From contig CAISMH010000011.1 in assembly GCA_903886485.1 (NCBI GenBank), forward strand, positions 248,001-312,000: a stretch of 64,000 nucleotides of DNA. The letters are read 5' to 3'. The stretch comes from an uncultured Burkholderiales bacterium (GTDB lineage Bacteria; Pseudomonadota; Gammaproteobacteria; Burkholderiales; Burkholderiaceae_C). The notes beneath the pieces are model-generated. The model saw nothing but the letters and a program-made list of their open reading frames with translations. It was not told where the DNA came from and did no database searches. Within the stretch, counting starts at the first letter, position 1, and every line of letters begins with the position of its first letter. Shown one piece after another: positions 1 to 10,731 of this stretch. The position numbers were made by a program, and so were the translations under genes.

Positions 1-979
<979 letters not shown>

Positions 980-3052
980 TCAAGCCTGTTTTTGAAGCGC
1001 AGCTTGAACGGTGTCGGCCACGTTTTCAGGCGTGAAACCGAAGTGTTTGAACAAGACGGGAGCGGGCGCAGATTCACCATAGGTGTCAATGCCAACCACG
1101 GCCGACACGCCGTATTTCCACCAGCCGTCGGTCGAGCCCATTTCCACCGCAATGCGTGGCACGCCAGCGGGCAGCACGGCCGACTTGTAGGCCACGCTTT
1201 GGCGATCAAAGGTGGTGGTGCTGGGCACCGACACTACGCGCACCGCGATCTTGCGCTCAGCCAACAGCGCTTGCGCCTTCATGGCCAGTTGAACCTCAGA
1301 GCCTGTGGCCATGAGGACGGCTTGCGCTTTTTTCTTCAGGCCCACTTCGCTGGGCTCGGCCAACACGTAAGCGCCTTTGTTGATGGCGTCGAGGCCAGAG
1401 ATGTCACCGGCGGTCTTGTGTGGCGCAGCGTCACCCTTGGGCAAATAAGGCAAGTTTTGACGACTCAATAACAGGGCGGTGGGGCGGCTGGTGTTTTGCA
1501 GTGCCACGGCCCAAGCCACAGCCGTTTCAGCTGTGTCGGCGGGGCGCCACACGTCGAGGTTGGGAATCAATCGCAGCGACGCAGCGTGCTCGATGGATTG
1601 GTGGGTGGGCCCGTCTTCCCCCAAGCCAATCGAGTCGTGGGTGAACACATGCACCAAGCGTTGCTTCATCAGTGCGGCCATGCGAATGGCGTTGCGTGAG
1701 TAGTCACTGAAAGTGAGGAAGGTGCCGCCATAAGGAATGAAGCCGCCGTGCAAAGCCACGCCGTTCATGATGGCGGCCATGCCAAATTCGCGCACACCAT
1801 AGTTGATGTGGCGGCCACCTTGACCGGCGTCGTTTTTCACCACATGCCCTGCCGCGTCAAAGCGCAAGTTGGGGGTGGACTTGGTGTTGGTCAGGTTTGA
1901 GCCGGTCAAGTCGGCGCTGCCGCCCAAGAGTTCGGGCAACGCTGCAGTGAAGTGTTCCAGTGCCAATTGGCTGGCTTTGCGGCTCGCCACGGTTTCGGCC
2001 TTGGTGTGCGCGTCAATCACGGTGTCGACCACGGTTTGCGCGAAATTCTTGGGCAATTCGCCCGCCATGCGGCGTTGCAATTCTTTGGCCAAGTCGGGGT
2101 GCGCGGCTTTGTAGGCGGCGAAGGCTTGGTTCCATTCGGCCTCTTGGGCCTTGCCCTTGGCTTTGGCGTCCCAGTCGGCGTACACCTCGGCAGGCACTTC
2201 AAATGGGGCGTGGTTCCAGCCGATGGCGGCGCGTGTGAGTGCAATTTCTTCAGCGCCCAAAGGCTCGCCGTGCGCCTTGGCGGTGTCTGCACGGTTGGGG
2301 CTGCCTTTGCCGATGCTGGTTTTGCAAACAATGAGCGTGGGCTTGTCGTTGCTGAGCTTGGCCGAAGCAATGGCTTGGCTCACCACAGCGGCGTCGTGGC
2401 CGTTGATGGGGCCAATCACGTTCCAGCCGTAGGCTTTGAAGCGCTCGGGCGTGTGGTCGGCAAACCAAGGGGCCACTTGACCGTCGATGGAGATGCCGTT
2501 GTCATCGTACAAAGCGATGAGTTTGTTCAGCTTCCATGCGCCTGCAAGCGAGCAAGCCTCGTGGCTGATGCCCTCCATCAAGCAGCCGTCGCCCATGAAG
2601 ACGAAGGTGTGGTGGTTCACCACCTCGTGCCCGTCGCGGTTGAATTCAGAAGCCAAGAGTTTTTCAGCCAATGCCATGCCCACGGCATTGGTGATGCCTT
2701 GGCCCAAGGGACCGGTGGTGGTTTCCACGCCAGGCGTCACGCCCACTTCGGGGTGGCCTGCCGTTTTGCTGTGCAACACGCGAAAGTTTTTCAACTCGCT
2801 CATAGGCAAGTCATAGCCCGTGAGGTGTAACAAGGCGTAAATCAACATCGAGCCGTGGCCGTTGGACAGCACAAAACGGTCGCGGTTCATCCAATGGGGA
2901 TTGCTGGGGTTGTGGTGCAGGTGGTCGCCCCACAAGGCCACCGCCATGTCGGCCATGCCCATGGGGGCGCCGGGGTGTCCGGAGTTGGCAAGTTGTACAG
3001 CGTCCATTGCCAAGGCGCGAATTGCGCTGGCCATTTGTTGGGTGTTTGCCAT
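980..3052 (-). CDS. tkt: Transketolase
   Basis: Thiamine-diphosphate enzyme moving two-carbon ketol units between sugar phosphates in the cytosolic pentose phosphate pathway. At 690 aa it has the expected length. Visible landmarks are the N-terminal [17 protein letters not shown] block (residues 25-41), the ThDP/metal motif GDGCLMEG (154-161) followed by DDN (about 183-185), and the second-domain block [11 protein letters not shown] near residue 415, which holds the glutamate that activates the cofactor. The ATG at 3052 is the first in-frame start giving the standard [17 protein letters not shown] opening. It heads a tkt-gap pair. The 78 bp gap to the divergent murU holds both promoters. Long reading frames on the opposite strand here are shadows. 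Confidence 0.97.
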   Translation of the reverse strand: MANTQQMASAIRALAMDAVQLANSGHPGAPMGMADMAVALWGDHLHHNPSNPHWMNRDRFVLSNGHGSMLIYALLHLTGYDLPMSELKNFRVLHSKTAGHPEVGVTPGVETTTGPLGQGITNAVGMALAEKLLASEFNRDGHEVVNHHTFVFMGDGCLMEGISHEACSLAGAWKLNKLIALYDDNGISIDGQVAPWFADHTPERFKAYGWNVIGPINGHDAAVVSQAIASAKLSNDKPTLIVCKTSIGKGSPNRADTAKAHGEPLGAEEIALTRAAIGWNHAPFEVPAEVYADWDAKAKGKAQEAEWNQAFAAYKAAHPDLAKELQRRMAGELPKNFAQTVVDTVIDAHTKAETVASRKASQLALEHFTAALPELLGGSADLTGSNLTNTKSTPNLRFDAAGHVVKNDAGQGGRHINYGVREFGMAAIMNGVALHGGFIPYGGTFLTFSDYSRNAIRMAALMKQRLVHVFTHDSIGLGEDGPTHQSIEHAASLRLIPNLDVWRPADTAETAVAWAVALQNTSRPTALLLSRQNLPYLPKGDAAPHKTAGDISGLDAINKGAYVLAEPSEVGLKKKAQAVLMATGSEVQLAMKAQALLAERKIAVRVVSVPSTTTFDRQSVAYKSAVLPAGVPRIAVEMGSTDGWWKYGVSAVVGIDTYGESAPAPVLFKHFGFTPENVADTVQAALQKQA

Positions 3053-3133
3053 GTCAGGCGACTCCGGTGGGTGTGAGGGAAAACCACGATTTTAGCGAGC
3101 CTGCCTACCCGAGGCTGGCTACACTGCGGCTTG

Positions 3134-3961
3134 ATGACAAAAAGCCTCATTTCAGACCCATCCAAGCCTTTGGCCTCAGCCCTTCTGTTGGCGGCCGGCC
3201 GCGGCGAACGCATGCGCCCACTGACGGATACGACCCCCAAGCCCTTGCTGCCTGTTCGTGGTCAACCCCTGATGCAGTGGGCCATGCAGGGCTTACAGCG
3301 CGGGGGTGTGGACCATTTGGTCATCAACACCGCTTGGTTGGGTGAGCAAATTTCGCAGCACTTTGGGGGGGTGTTGACCACCGAGGGCCAAGCCTCGATG
3401 TACCTGCAGTATTCGCAAGAGGGGGTGGACTTTGGTGCCGCGCTGGAGACGGCTGGCGGCATCGTGCGTGCACTGCCCTTACTCGCCGATATTTTTTGGG
3501 TGGCTGCGGGCGATGTGTTTGCGCCCGAGTTCGTGTTTGCGCCCGAAGCGCTGGCACGTTTCAAAGCCAGCCCTCAACTCGCCCACATCTGGCTGGTGCC
3601 AAACCCCGCGCACAACATGGGCGGGGACTTTGGTTTGTCCGAAGAAGGCCTCGCTCTTAACCTGCCTAAGCTCGCTGCGCCTGCCGCAAACATTGATCCA
3701 CCGCGCTACACCTTCAGCACCATGGCCCTGTACAAACGCGCTTTCTTTGAGGCCGCGTGGTGCGACATTCCTGCGGGAAATCCTGCTGGGGTGAAAGCCC
3801 CACTGGCGGCCATGCTGCGTGCGGCGATGGACAATGACGCGGTGAGTGCAGCCCTCTACACAGGTCCATGGACCGATGTGGGCACGCCCGAACGCTTGGT
3901 GGCGTTAAATGCAACCTCTGCCGTCTCAACCCCAAGACTTTTCAAACCGAGCTCGCCATGA
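3134..3961 (+). CDS. murU: N-acetylmuramate alpha-1-phosphate uridylyltransferase-like nucleotidyltransferase
   Basis: Sugar-phosphate nucleotidyltransferase of about 275 aa. The N-terminal signature LLAAGRGERMRPLTDTTPKP (about residues 18-37) is the nucleotide-binding loop of the family, and the metal-binding Asp sits in WVAAGDVFAPEF. The overall sequence resembles MurU of pseudomonads, which makes UDP-MurNAc from MurNAc-1-phosphate in the MurA-independent peptidoglycan recycling route. A candidate partner kinase, AmgK, is encoded in this window at 13290. A TTG at 3131 precedes the ATG at 3134, which I prefer. The last four bases overlap the pepP start (ATGA), so the genes are translationally coupled. 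Mannose-1-phosphate guanylyltransferase is the usual automatic misannotation; the amgK homologue supports MurU. Confidence 0.82.
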   Translation: MTKSLISDPSKPLASALLLAAGRGERMRPLTDTTPKPLLPVRGQPLMQWAMQGLQRGGVDHLVINTAWLGEQISQHFGGVLTTEGQASMYLQYSQEGVDFGAALETAGGIVRALPLLADIFWVAAGDVFAPEFVFAPEALARFKASPQLAHIWLVPNPAHNMGGDFGLSEEGLALNLPKLAAPAANIDPPRYTFSTMALYKRAFFEAAWCDIPAGNPAGVKAPLAAMLRAAMDNDAVSAALYTGPWTDVGTPERLVALNATSAVSTPRLFKPSSP

Positions 3962-5352
3962 CTCAAGCCCCCGCCTCCCTTTACGCACAACGCCGCGTGC
4001 GCTTGGCTGCTCAGCTGGGCGACGGTGGCGTAGCCATCATCCCCACCGCGCCCGAGCACGCGCGAAACCGCGACAGCGATTTCCCGTACCGCCACGACAG
4101 CTATTTTTATTACCTGACGGGTTTCACCGAACCCCATGCTTGGCTGGTCCTCGATGCCACAGGCCGCAGCACGTTGTTTTGCCAGCCCAAGGATTTGGAG
4201 CGCGAAATTTGGGACGGCTACCGTTTGGGGCCAGATGCCGCGGTGGCGGCACTGGGCGTGAACGCCGCCGTGTCAGTCACTGAGCTGGACAAACAACTGC
4301 CCAAGCTGCTGGAGAACCAACACACGGTTTGGTATCCATTTGCCACGCACAAAGGGCTGGAGACGCGTGTCGATGGCTGGCTCAACGCAGTGCGTGCCCG
4401 AGTGCGTTTCGGTGCCCAGTGCCCCGCACAACAACGCGACGCCTGTGGTCCGCTGGATGAAATGCGCCTCATTAAAGACGCGCACGAGCAAGACGTGATG
4501 CGCCGCGCGAGCGCCATCAGCGCCCGCGCGCACATCCGTGCCATGCAAACCAGCGCCCGCATGTTGCGTGCGGGCCAGGACGTGCGCGAGTACCACTTGG
4601 ATGCCGAGTTGTTGTATGAGTTCCGCCTGCACGGCTCGCAGTTCCCCGCCTACACATCCATCGTTGCGGCGGGCGCCAATGCCTGTGTGCTGCACTACCG
4701 TGCCGACGTGGCACCTGTGCGCGATGGTGAGTTGGTGTTGATCGATGCTGGCTGTGAGTTAGATGGCTATGCGTCCGACATCACCCGCACCTTCCCGGCC
4801 AACGGCAAGTTCACGGGCCCGCAGCGCGACCTCTACAACTTGGTGCTCGCCAGCCAAGACGCAGCTGTGGCTGCGACCAAGGCGGGCGCGCGCTTCACCG
4901 ACCCACACGAGGCGACCGTCAAGGTGTTGGCGCAAGGCTTGTTAGACCTCGGGCTTTTGAGTCAAGCCAAGCACGGCAACGCGCAAGACGTGATTGACAA
5001 ACGCGCGTACTTCCAGTTCTACATGCACCGCACCGGCCACTGGCTAGGCATGGATGTGCATGACTGCGGCAGCTACGTAGAGCCGTCGGAGTTGGGTCAA
5101 ACCAGTGCGCGCCAAGACCCGCTTTCTGGCGAAACCATCCTCAACCGCCCGAGCCGAATCTTGCGCGAAGGCATGGTGCTCACCATTGAGCCGGGCTTAT
5201 ATGTGCGTCCCGCCGACGATGTGCCAGAGGTGTTTTGGAACATGGGCATTCGCATTGAGGACGATGCCATCGTGACGGCGGATGGCTGCGACATCATCAC
5301 CCGCGGGGTGCCTGTGATCGCCGATGACATTGAAGCGCTGATGCGCGCCTGA
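3958..5352 (+). CDS. pepP: Xaa-Pro aminopeptidase (aminopeptidase P)
   Basis: Cytosolic metallopeptidase removing an N-terminal residue that precedes proline. The 464-aa protein begins MTQAPASLYAQRR at the ATG overlapping the murU stop; the longer frame upstream from 3868 is rejected because it lies wholly inside murU. The N-terminal half is the non-catalytic creatinase-like domain (RNRDSDFPYRHDSYFYYLTG). The C-terminal pita-bread domain carries the two-metal ligands: LIDAGCELDGYASDITRTF (Asp pair), the HRTGHWLGMDVHD histidine, TIEPGLY and RIEDD glutamates. All ligands expected for an active enzyme are present. Length is slightly above the E. coli enzyme (441 aa). Confidence 0.95.
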   Translation: MTQAPASLYAQRRVRLAAQLGDGGVAIIPTAPEHARNRDSDFPYRHDSYFYYLTGFTEPHAWLVLDATGRSTLFCQPKDLEREIWDGYRLGPDAAVAALGVNAAVSVTELDKQLPKLLENQHTVWYPFATHKGLETRVDGWLNAVRARVRFGAQCPAQQRDACGPLDEMRLIKDAHEQDVMRRASAISARAHIRAMQTSARMLRAGQDVREYHLDAELLYEFRLHGSQFPAYTSIVAAGANACVLHYRADVAPVRDGELVLIDAGCELDGYASDITRTFPANGKFTGPQRDLYNLVLASQDAAVAATKAGARFTDPHEATVKVLAQGLLDLGLLSQAKHGNAQDVIDKRAYFQFYMHRTGHWLGMDVHDCGSYVEPSELGQTSARQDPLSGETILNRPSRILREGMVLTIEPGLYVRPADDVPEVFWNMGIRIEDDAIVTADGCDIITRGVPVIADDIEALMRA

Positions 5353-5439
5353 TCGCACCAACTTATGAAATGGCTGGACGCACTGCGCGCGAAGCAAGTT
5401 CATACGCTTCGGTCTTGTCTTTTGATCAAGACTGTTTAA

Positions 5440-5469
5440 GGATATTCACGCATAAAAACCGAAATATCC
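5440..5469. promoter_or_regulatory. Inverted repeat upstream of maeB
   Basis: GGATATT at 5440-5446 and AATATCC at 5463-5469 form perfect 7-base arms 16 bases apart in the AT-richer gap before maeB. The octamer CCTAGAAT follows at 5473-5480 and resembles a -10 element. The placement suits an operator for maeB. The regulator is unknown and a chance repeat cannot be excluded. Confidence 0.3.
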
Positions 5470-5549
5470 AAGCCTAGAATGGCTCCCCATGTAAGGGCGA
5501 CGTCCTGCTTTTGACAGGCCGTCGCCTTTCGCACTATTAGGAGATTGCT

Positions 5550-7859
5550 ATGAGTTCCAACCCCACACACAACAGCGCTGAAGCGCGCGCAGAGCTGCGT
5601 CGCGCAGCGCTGGAATACCACGAGTTCCCGACCCCTGGCAAATTAGCGATTCATGCCACTAAACAGCTGGTCAATCAGCACGATCTGGCGTTGGCGTACT
5701 CACCGGGCGTGGCAGCGCCTTGCGAAGAAATCGTGAAAGACCCCAACAACGCTTTCAAGTACACCAGCCGCGGCAACTTGGTGGCCGTGATTACCAACGG
5801 GACAGCCGTTTTGGGTTTGGGAGACATTGGCCCATTGGCGTCTAAGCCTGTGATGGAGGGCAAGGGTGTCTTGTTCAAAAAGTTTGCAGGCATCGATGTG
5901 TTCGACTTGGAAATTGACGAGAAAAACCTCGACAAGTTGGTGGACATCATTGCCTCACTCGAGCCCACCTTTGGTGGCATCAACCTCGAAGACATCAAGG
6001 CGCCAGACTGTTTCTATGTGGAGCGCAAGTTGCGCGAACGCATGAAGATTCCAGTCTTTCACGACGACCAACACGGCACCGCCATCACCGTGGGTGCGGC
6101 CATTTTGAACGGCCTCAAGGTTGCAGGCAAAGACATCAAAAACGTCAAGCTCGTGACCTCGGGCGCTGGTGCTGCCGCCTTGGCTTGCTTGGGACTGCTC
6201 CTCAAGATGGGCATGCCCCGTCAAAACATTTACGTCACCGACTTGGCTGGCGTGGTGTTCGAAGGCCGCACCGAGTTGATGGACGAAGACAAGATCCAGT
6301 TCGCCCAAAAAACAGACGCGCGCACCTTGAGTGACATCATCGAGGGCGCAGATGTGTTCTTGGGCTTGTCCGCTGGCGGTGTGCTCAAGCCAGAGATGGT
6401 CAAGAAGATGGCTGCCAAGCCCATCATCATGGCCTTGGCCAACCCTAACCCAGAGATCACGCCTGAAGAAGTCAAAGCCGTGCGCGACGACGCCATCATC
6501 GCCACAGGTCGCAGCGACTATCACAACCAGGTGAACAACGTCTTGTGCTTCCCCTACATCTTCCGCGGTGCGTTGGATGCGGGTGCCTCCACCATCACGG
6601 ATGAGATGGAAATTGCAGCTGTTTACGCGATTGCTGAGTTGGCTCAAGCCGAGCAAAGCGAAGTGGTGGCCGCTGCTTATGCCGGCGAGACTTTGGCCTT
6701 TGGCCCTGAGTACCTCATCCCCAAACCATTCGATCCACGTTTGATGATGAAGATCGCGCCTGCTGTGGCCAAGGCTGCGGCAGACAGTGGTGTTGCCACC
6801 CGTCCCATCCAAGACATGGACGCATACGTAGAGAAGCTGCAAGGCTTTGTCTACGCGTCCGGCTCCATCATGAAGCCGATCTACGCCGCCGCTAAACGTG
6901 CCAGCAAAAAGCGCGTGTGCTATGCCGAGGGTGAAGAAGAGCGTGTCTTGCGTGCCGTGCAAATCGTGGTGGACGAGCGCTTGGCCAAGCCCACCTTGAT
7001 TGGCCGCCCTGCCGTGATTGCCCAGCGCATCGAGAAATTTGGCCTGCGCCTCAAAGAAGGCGTGGACTATGACGTGGTCAACGTCGAGCAAGACCATCGC
7101 TATCGCGATTTCTGGCAGACCTACTACAAGATGACCGCCCGCAAAGGCGTGACCGCGCAGTTGGCCAAAATCGACATGCGTCGTCGTTTGTCGCTGATTG
7201 GCACCATGATGCTGCACAAAGGCGAAGTCGATGGTCTGATCTGCGGGACGTGGAGCACGCCTCTCACACATCTGAAATATGTCCATGAGGTGATTGGCAA
7301 CCGAAAAGGCGTGAGCACCTACGCCGCCATGAACGGCTTGTTGTTGCCCGACCGCCAAGTGTTCTTGGTCGATACACACATCAACTATGACCCCAGCGCG
7401 GAGCAATTGGCAGAGATCACCGTGATGGCCGCAGAAGAAATGCGCCGCTTTGGTATCCATCCCAAGGCCGCGCTGTTGTCCCACTCCAATTTCGGGAGCA
7501 GCGATCAGCCATCGGCTCTCAAGATGCGTGAAACCTTGGCCTTGGTGAAGAAAAAAGCCCCTTGGCTTGAAGTCGATGGCGAAATGCACGGCGACAGCGC
7601 TTTGGATGGTGCGGCACGTTTGGCCCATATGCCTGACACCACGTTGATTGGCGACGCCAACTTGTTGGTCTTGCCCAATTTGGACTCCGCCAACATCGCC
7701 TACAACCTACTGAAAACGGCAGCTGGCGGCAACATTGCCATTGGCCCCGTGCTTTTGGGTGCAGCCAAGCCCGTCCATATTTTGACGGCCAGCACCACGG
7801 TTCGTCGTATTGTGAACATGACCGCCCTCACGGTGGCAGACGCGAGCGCCGTGCGCTGA
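5550..7859 (+). CDS. maeB: NADP-dependent malic enzyme with C-terminal phosphotransacetylase-like domain
   Basis: Oxidatively decarboxylates malate to pyruvate, giving NADPH and linking the TCA cycle to precursor supply. The 769-aa length is that of the MaeB hybrid class: residues 1 to about 420 hold the malic enzyme and NAD(P)-binding domains ([40 protein letters not shown]), and about 430 onward is a phosphotransacetylase-like domain ([17 protein letters not shown], ending in [17 protein letters not shown]). In characterised MaeB proteins the second domain is regulatory, sensing acetyl-CoA, rather than catalytic. A good ribosome site (AGGAG at 5540-5544) precedes the ATG. A strong terminator follows, so it is probably monocistronic. 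Confidence 0.95.
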   Translation: MSSNPTHNSAEARAELRRAALEYHEFPTPGKLAIHATKQLVNQHDLALAYSPGVAAPCEEIVKDPNNAFKYTSRGNLVAVITNGTAVLGLGDIGPLASKPVMEGKGVLFKKFAGIDVFDLEIDEKNLDKLVDIIASLEPTFGGINLEDIKAPDCFYVERKLRERMKIPVFHDDQHGTAITVGAAILNGLKVAGKDIKNVKLVTSGAGAAALACLGLLLKMGMPRQNIYVTDLAGVVFEGRTELMDEDKIQFAQKTDARTLSDIIEGADVFLGLSAGGVLKPEMVKKMAAKPIIMALANPNPEITPEEVKAVRDDAIIATGRSDYHNQVNNVLCFPYIFRGALDAGASTITDEMEIAAVYAIAELAQAEQSEVVAAAYAGETLAFGPEYLIPKPFDPRLMMKIAPAVAKAAADSGVATRPIQDMDAYVEKLQGFVYASGSIMKPIYAAAKRASKKRVCYAEGEEERVLRAVQIVVDERLAKPTLIGRPAVIAQRIEKFGLRLKEGVDYDVVNVEQDHRYRDFWQTYYKMTARKGVTAQLAKIDMRRRLSLIGTMMLHKGEVDGLICGTWSTPLTHLKYVHEVIGNRKGVSTYAAMNGLLLPDRQVFLVDTHINYDPSAEQLAEITVMAAEEMRRFGIHPKAALLSHSNFGSSDQPSALKMRETLALVKKKAPWLEVDGEMHGDSALDGAARLAHMPDTTLIGDANLLVLPNLDSANIAYNLLKTAAGGNIAIGPVLLGAAKPVHILTASTTVRRIVNMTALTVADASAVR

Positions 7860-7904
7860 ATTGCGCGCACATCAAATGAGCTAATTCAGCTTAAATAACC
7901 CTTC

Positions 7905-7940
7905 AAGGCCCTCCCCGAAACGGGAGGGCCTTGCTTTTTT
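7905..7940 (+). terminator. Rho-independent terminator after maeB
   Basis: An 11-bp perfect stem, AAGGCCCTCCC (7905-7915) with GGGAGGGCCTT (7922-7932) around the loop CGAAAC, is followed by a T run at 7935-7940. It lies 45 bp after the maeB stop and insulates the barstar-like gene. Confidence 0.93.
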
Positions 7941-8007
7941 GCTTCAATTCGAAGACACTTGCGTTTCTGATTTTCGGGTAAACCCGAACACAAAACTAAT
8001 ATTTCTT

Positions 8008-8568
8008 ATGACACTGCGTACCGTCAAAACCAACATCGTTCAGTCCATCCGCGCTTTTCGCGTTCCTGAGCTGCAAGAGGCCGCTCAAGGCCTTGGCCAC
8101 CACTTCTTGTATGTCAATCTCGCGCAAGCCCAAAGCAAACAAGACATCTTGGACATCATTTGCAAAGAGTTCAATTTGTCTGCCCAAGCCAGCAAGAATT
8201 TTGATTCTCTGTATGACGGCATGACCGACCCCTTGCACAAGTCTGGCCCACAGCCCGGCTTTGTTCTGGTGTTGGAGCACATTCCCGCACATGCCAAGTT
8301 TGACAAGGAAGCCCGTGAGCAACTGCTGGACATCTTCCGCGAAGCGGCTGATTACTGGTCTGATCGCAAGGTGGCTTTCCGTTGCTTCTACTCGTTCTCT
8401 GTGGCGCGCGCCCCCTCTGCTGAAAAAGCGGCAGGCATGTCTCCCGAAGGAATTGAGCTGTTAGAAGAAGGCGAAAAAATGCCAACCGACAAGTTGGTGG
8501 ACGTCTCGCCTATGGCGTTGCGCATGAGCAGCCCATTCAACGCAGGCTACTGGCAGACAGCCGCTTAA
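8008..8568 (+). CDS. Barstar-family protein
   Basis: A 186-aa protein that I recognise as the barstar-like family (RNase-inhibitor fold) common in Burkholderiales. The evidence is the block LDIICKEFNLSAQASKNFDSL, the acidic helix region and the later GFVLVLEHIP and DIFREAADYWSDRKVAFRCFYSF segments. Barstar blocks barnase-type ribonucleases. No barnase/ribotoxin gene lies beside it, so the role here is unknown and may be house-keeping rather than immunity. The ATG at 8008 gives MTLRTVKTN; the frame is open back to 7939, but that would include part of the maeB terminator. The preceding AT-rich stretch (7940-8007) has no obvious Shine-Dalgarno sequence. Confidence 0.75.
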   Translation: MTLRTVKTNIVQSIRAFRVPELQEAAQGLGHHFLYVNLAQAQSKQDILDIICKEFNLSAQASKNFDSLYDGMTDPLHKSGPQPGFVLVLEHIPAHAKFDKEAREQLLDIFREAADYWSDRKVAFRCFYSFSVARAPSAEKAAGMSPEGIELLEEGEKMPTDKLVDVSPMALRMSSPFNAGYWQTAA

Positions 8569-8597
8569 AAGTACGCGTCTGCAAGGCAGCGCTCAAA

Positions 8598-8636
8598 GAA
8601 AAAACCCCATCGCAGGGCAACCGCGATGGATTTTTT
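8598..8636. terminator. Bidirectional terminator between the barstar-like gene and rsmA
   Basis: Arms CCATCGC (8607-8613) and GCGATGG (8623-8629) are flanked by an A-rich run on the left (8598-8604) and TTTTTT on the right (8631-8636). The hairpin can therefore end both converging transcripts: the barstar-like gene on plus and rsmA on minus. Confidence 0.85.
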
Positions 8637-8647
8637 GATGTCCTGAC

Positions 8648-9406
8648 TCACAGGCTTTGAACCAATGCCACATATTCGGCGACGGGCACTTCCTCAGCAC
8701 GCCGTTGCACATCAAAGCGTCCTGAAAAATTTCGTGCCTCTAGCCAGCGTCCTAGGGTGTGGCGCAACAGTTTTCGGCGCTGACTGAATGCAACCCTCAC
8801 CATCTCTTCCATGAGCTTGACGTCAAGCTGTGGCGGGACCGCCAAGGGCACCATGCGCACCACTGCGCTGTCCACGCGAGGCGGTGGGTCAAACGATTCG
8901 GGTGGAACAAACAACACGTCTTGCATGTCATAGCGCCATTGCAACATCACACTGAGGCGGCTGTAGTCGCCGTTGCTGGGGCTGGCAACCATCCGGTCAA
9001 TCACTTCTTTTTGCAACATGAAGTGCTGGTCTTGGACCACGGCGACATGCTCCAGCAAGTGAAACAAAATAGGCGAGGAAATGTTGTACGGCAGATTACC
9101 CACCACACGCAACTTTGGAACATTCAGGGCAGCGGCCAACTGCGTGAAGTCCACACGCAAGACGTCGGACTCCACCACGTTCAGGTGCGGATGTTCGCGC
9201 AATCGTGCCGCGAGATCGCGGTCCAGTTCAATCACATGGAGATGACCCAAGCGCTCCACCAGCGGTTGGGTGAGCGCGGCCAAGCCGGGACCGATCTCAA
9301 CCACGGGTTCACCCGCCTGTGGGTGAATGGCATCGACGATGGCTTCAATGATGGCGCCGTCAGTTAAGAAATGTTGGCCGAAGCGCTTGCGTGCAATGTG
9401 TTTCAA
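8648..9406 (-). CDS. rsmA: 16S rRNA (adenine1518-N6/adenine1519-N6)-dimethyltransferase
   Basis: KsgA/RsmA dimethylates two adjacent adenines near the 3' end of 16S rRNA during late 30S assembly. The 252-aa product starts [14 protein letters not shown], the family's usual opening. It has the SAM motif [12 protein letters not shown] (36-47) and the catalytic [10 protein letters not shown] block (NLPY at 104-107). The initiation codon for this opening is TTG at 9406; no in-frame ATG upstream gives a better N-terminus and no strong ribosome site is seen, so coupling to surA, which ends 13 bp earlier, is likely. pdxA, found between surA and rsmA in enterobacteria, is absent. Confidence 0.95.
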   Translation of the reverse strand: MKHIARKRFGQHFLTDGAIIEAIVDAIHPQAGEPVVEIGPGLAALTQPLVERLGHLHVIELDRDLAARLREHPHLNVVESDVLRVDFTQLAAALNVPKLRVVGNLPYNISSPILFHLLEHVAVVQDQHFMLQKEVIDRMVASPSNGDYSRLSVMLQWRYDMQDVLFVPPESFDPPPRVDSAVVRMVPLAVPPQLDVKLMEEMVRVAFSQRRKLLRHTLGRWLEARNFSGRFDVQRRAEEVPVAEYVALVQSL

Positions 9407-9418
9407 GTGGGGCTTCGC

Positions 9419-10729
9419 TTATTGGGGTGCATCGCGGTATTCGACATAAGCGCGCCCACGGACTTCTTGCGCCCACAGTTGGTAGGTTTCCTCAAACTTT
9501 TTATCACGCAAGTTATTGCGTGCCAGCTCACGCAGCTCACGTTCGCTGATCGGGGCTTCACGCCGCTCCAGCACTTGAATCAGGTGAACGCCAAAGCGCG
9601 AGATGTTTGGATCTGCAATTTGACCTAGCTGGAGCTGGTTCATGACCTCTTCAAATTCCGGCACAAACATGCCAGGAGATGCCCAACCTAAGTCGCCCCC
9701 CTCTTGAGCGCTGCCATCTTGAGAGTGCGCACGCGCGAGTTTTTCAAAGTCTGCTTTGCCCGCTTCAATTTGCCGTTTGTAGTCTGCCAATTGCGCACGC
9801 GCTGTGGTTTGACTCAGTTGACCACCAGGACGCAACAAGATGTGACGGGCATGGGTTTGGGTGACCGTCATCACGCTGCTGGCGCGTTTGGTGAAAAGCT
9901 TCAACACGTGAAAACCTGCGCCCGATCGAACCAAGGTCGCATCGCCGACGTTCAAACTTTTGGTGGCCTCCACAAACAAGGTTGGGTAACGGCTGGCTGC
10001 ACGCAGGCCCATCAACCCGCCTTTGTCACGCTCAGAGCCATCGGAAAACTCTTTGGCCACGCGGGCAAAGTCATCCCCACGTTTGACGGCAGCCAGAACC
10101 GACTGCGCTTTGGATTGGAGGGCGCTGAGCTCAGACTCTGTCGCTTTTTCTGGGACTGAGATCAAGATGTGGCCCAACTCGATATCGGGGTTGATGTCCA
10201 CACTGGCACTCTGACGATCGCGGATCGCCTGATCAATTTCTGTGTCACTGACTTTGATGCGGCCGGGTACATTCCGTTCGGTCAAGCGTTGCAAGGTGAG
10301 TTGGTCGCGCAGGTTTTGACGCAAACGCTCAATGCTGGAACCCTCTGCCTTGACTTTTTGGTGCAGTGCATCAACGCTGATTTGATTTTGGGCCGCCATG
10401 CGTTGCTCAGCCTGTGTGATGGCTTCGTCTTCAATCGTCACGCCAGTTTCCTTGGCAAACTGCAGCAAGGCTTTCTCCACAATCAAACGCTCCAAAGCGG
10501 CCTTGAGTAGCGCGTCGCCTTCAGGGATGGCCTTGCCTTGTTGTTTGAGTTGGTCACGCAACTGCGGCGCACGTGAGCGCACGTCATGGTTGGTGATGGG
10601 CACCGAGTCGACCACAGCGACGATGAAGTCGCTGTTACGGCTGACCTGTGTTTGTGCAGAGACAGACAGCACCGATGCCATGAAGGTCCACAGGAGAAGA
10701 GAACGGGGAGTTGCAAAGAGCATGGTCAT
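9419..10729 (-). CDS. surA: Periplasmic peptidyl-prolyl isomerase/chaperone SurA
   Basis: Outer-membrane protein chaperone escorting beta-barrel precursors, LptD among them, across the periplasm. The 436-aa protein has an N-terminal signal peptide (hydrophobic segment ending near SVSAQTQ), a SurA N-domain, and two parvulin PPIase domains, about residues 170-275 and 290-390. The second contains the ARHILLRPGG and GGDLGWASPGMFVPEFE blocks. The open frame begins with TTG at 10735; I choose ATG 10729, three bases past the lptD stop (ATG 10723 is an alternative). Translation coupling with lptD is likely. Both encode parts of the same outer-membrane assembly route. Confidence 0.93.
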   Translation of the reverse strand: MTMLFATPRSLLLWTFMASVLSVSAQTQVSRNSDFIVAVVDSVPITNHDVRSRAPQLRDQLKQQGKAIPEGDALLKAALERLIVEKALLQFAKETGVTIEDEAITQAEQRMAAQNQISVDALHQKVKAEGSSIERLRQNLRDQLTLQRLTERNVPGRIKVSDTEIDQAIRDRQSASVDINPDIELGHILISVPEKATESELSALQSKAQSVLAAVKRGDDFARVAKEFSDGSERDKGGLMGLRAASRYPTLFVEATKSLNVGDATLVRSGAGFHVLKLFTKRASSVMTVTQTHARHILLRPGGQLSQTTARAQLADYKRQIEAGKADFEKLARAHSQDGSAQEGGDLGWASPGMFVPEFEEVMNQLQLGQIADPNISRFGVHLIQVLERREAPISERELRELARNNLRDKKFEETYQLWAQEVRGRAYVEYRDAPQ

Positions 10730-10731
10730 CG

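Noticed and set aside
1952..2830. 292-aa plus-strand open frame
   Set aside because: It is antisense to transketolase and shows no motif; a codon-bias shadow.
5955..7628. 557-aa minus-strand open frame
   Set aside because: It is antisense to maeB, with no recognisable domain and biased composition; maeB is certain.
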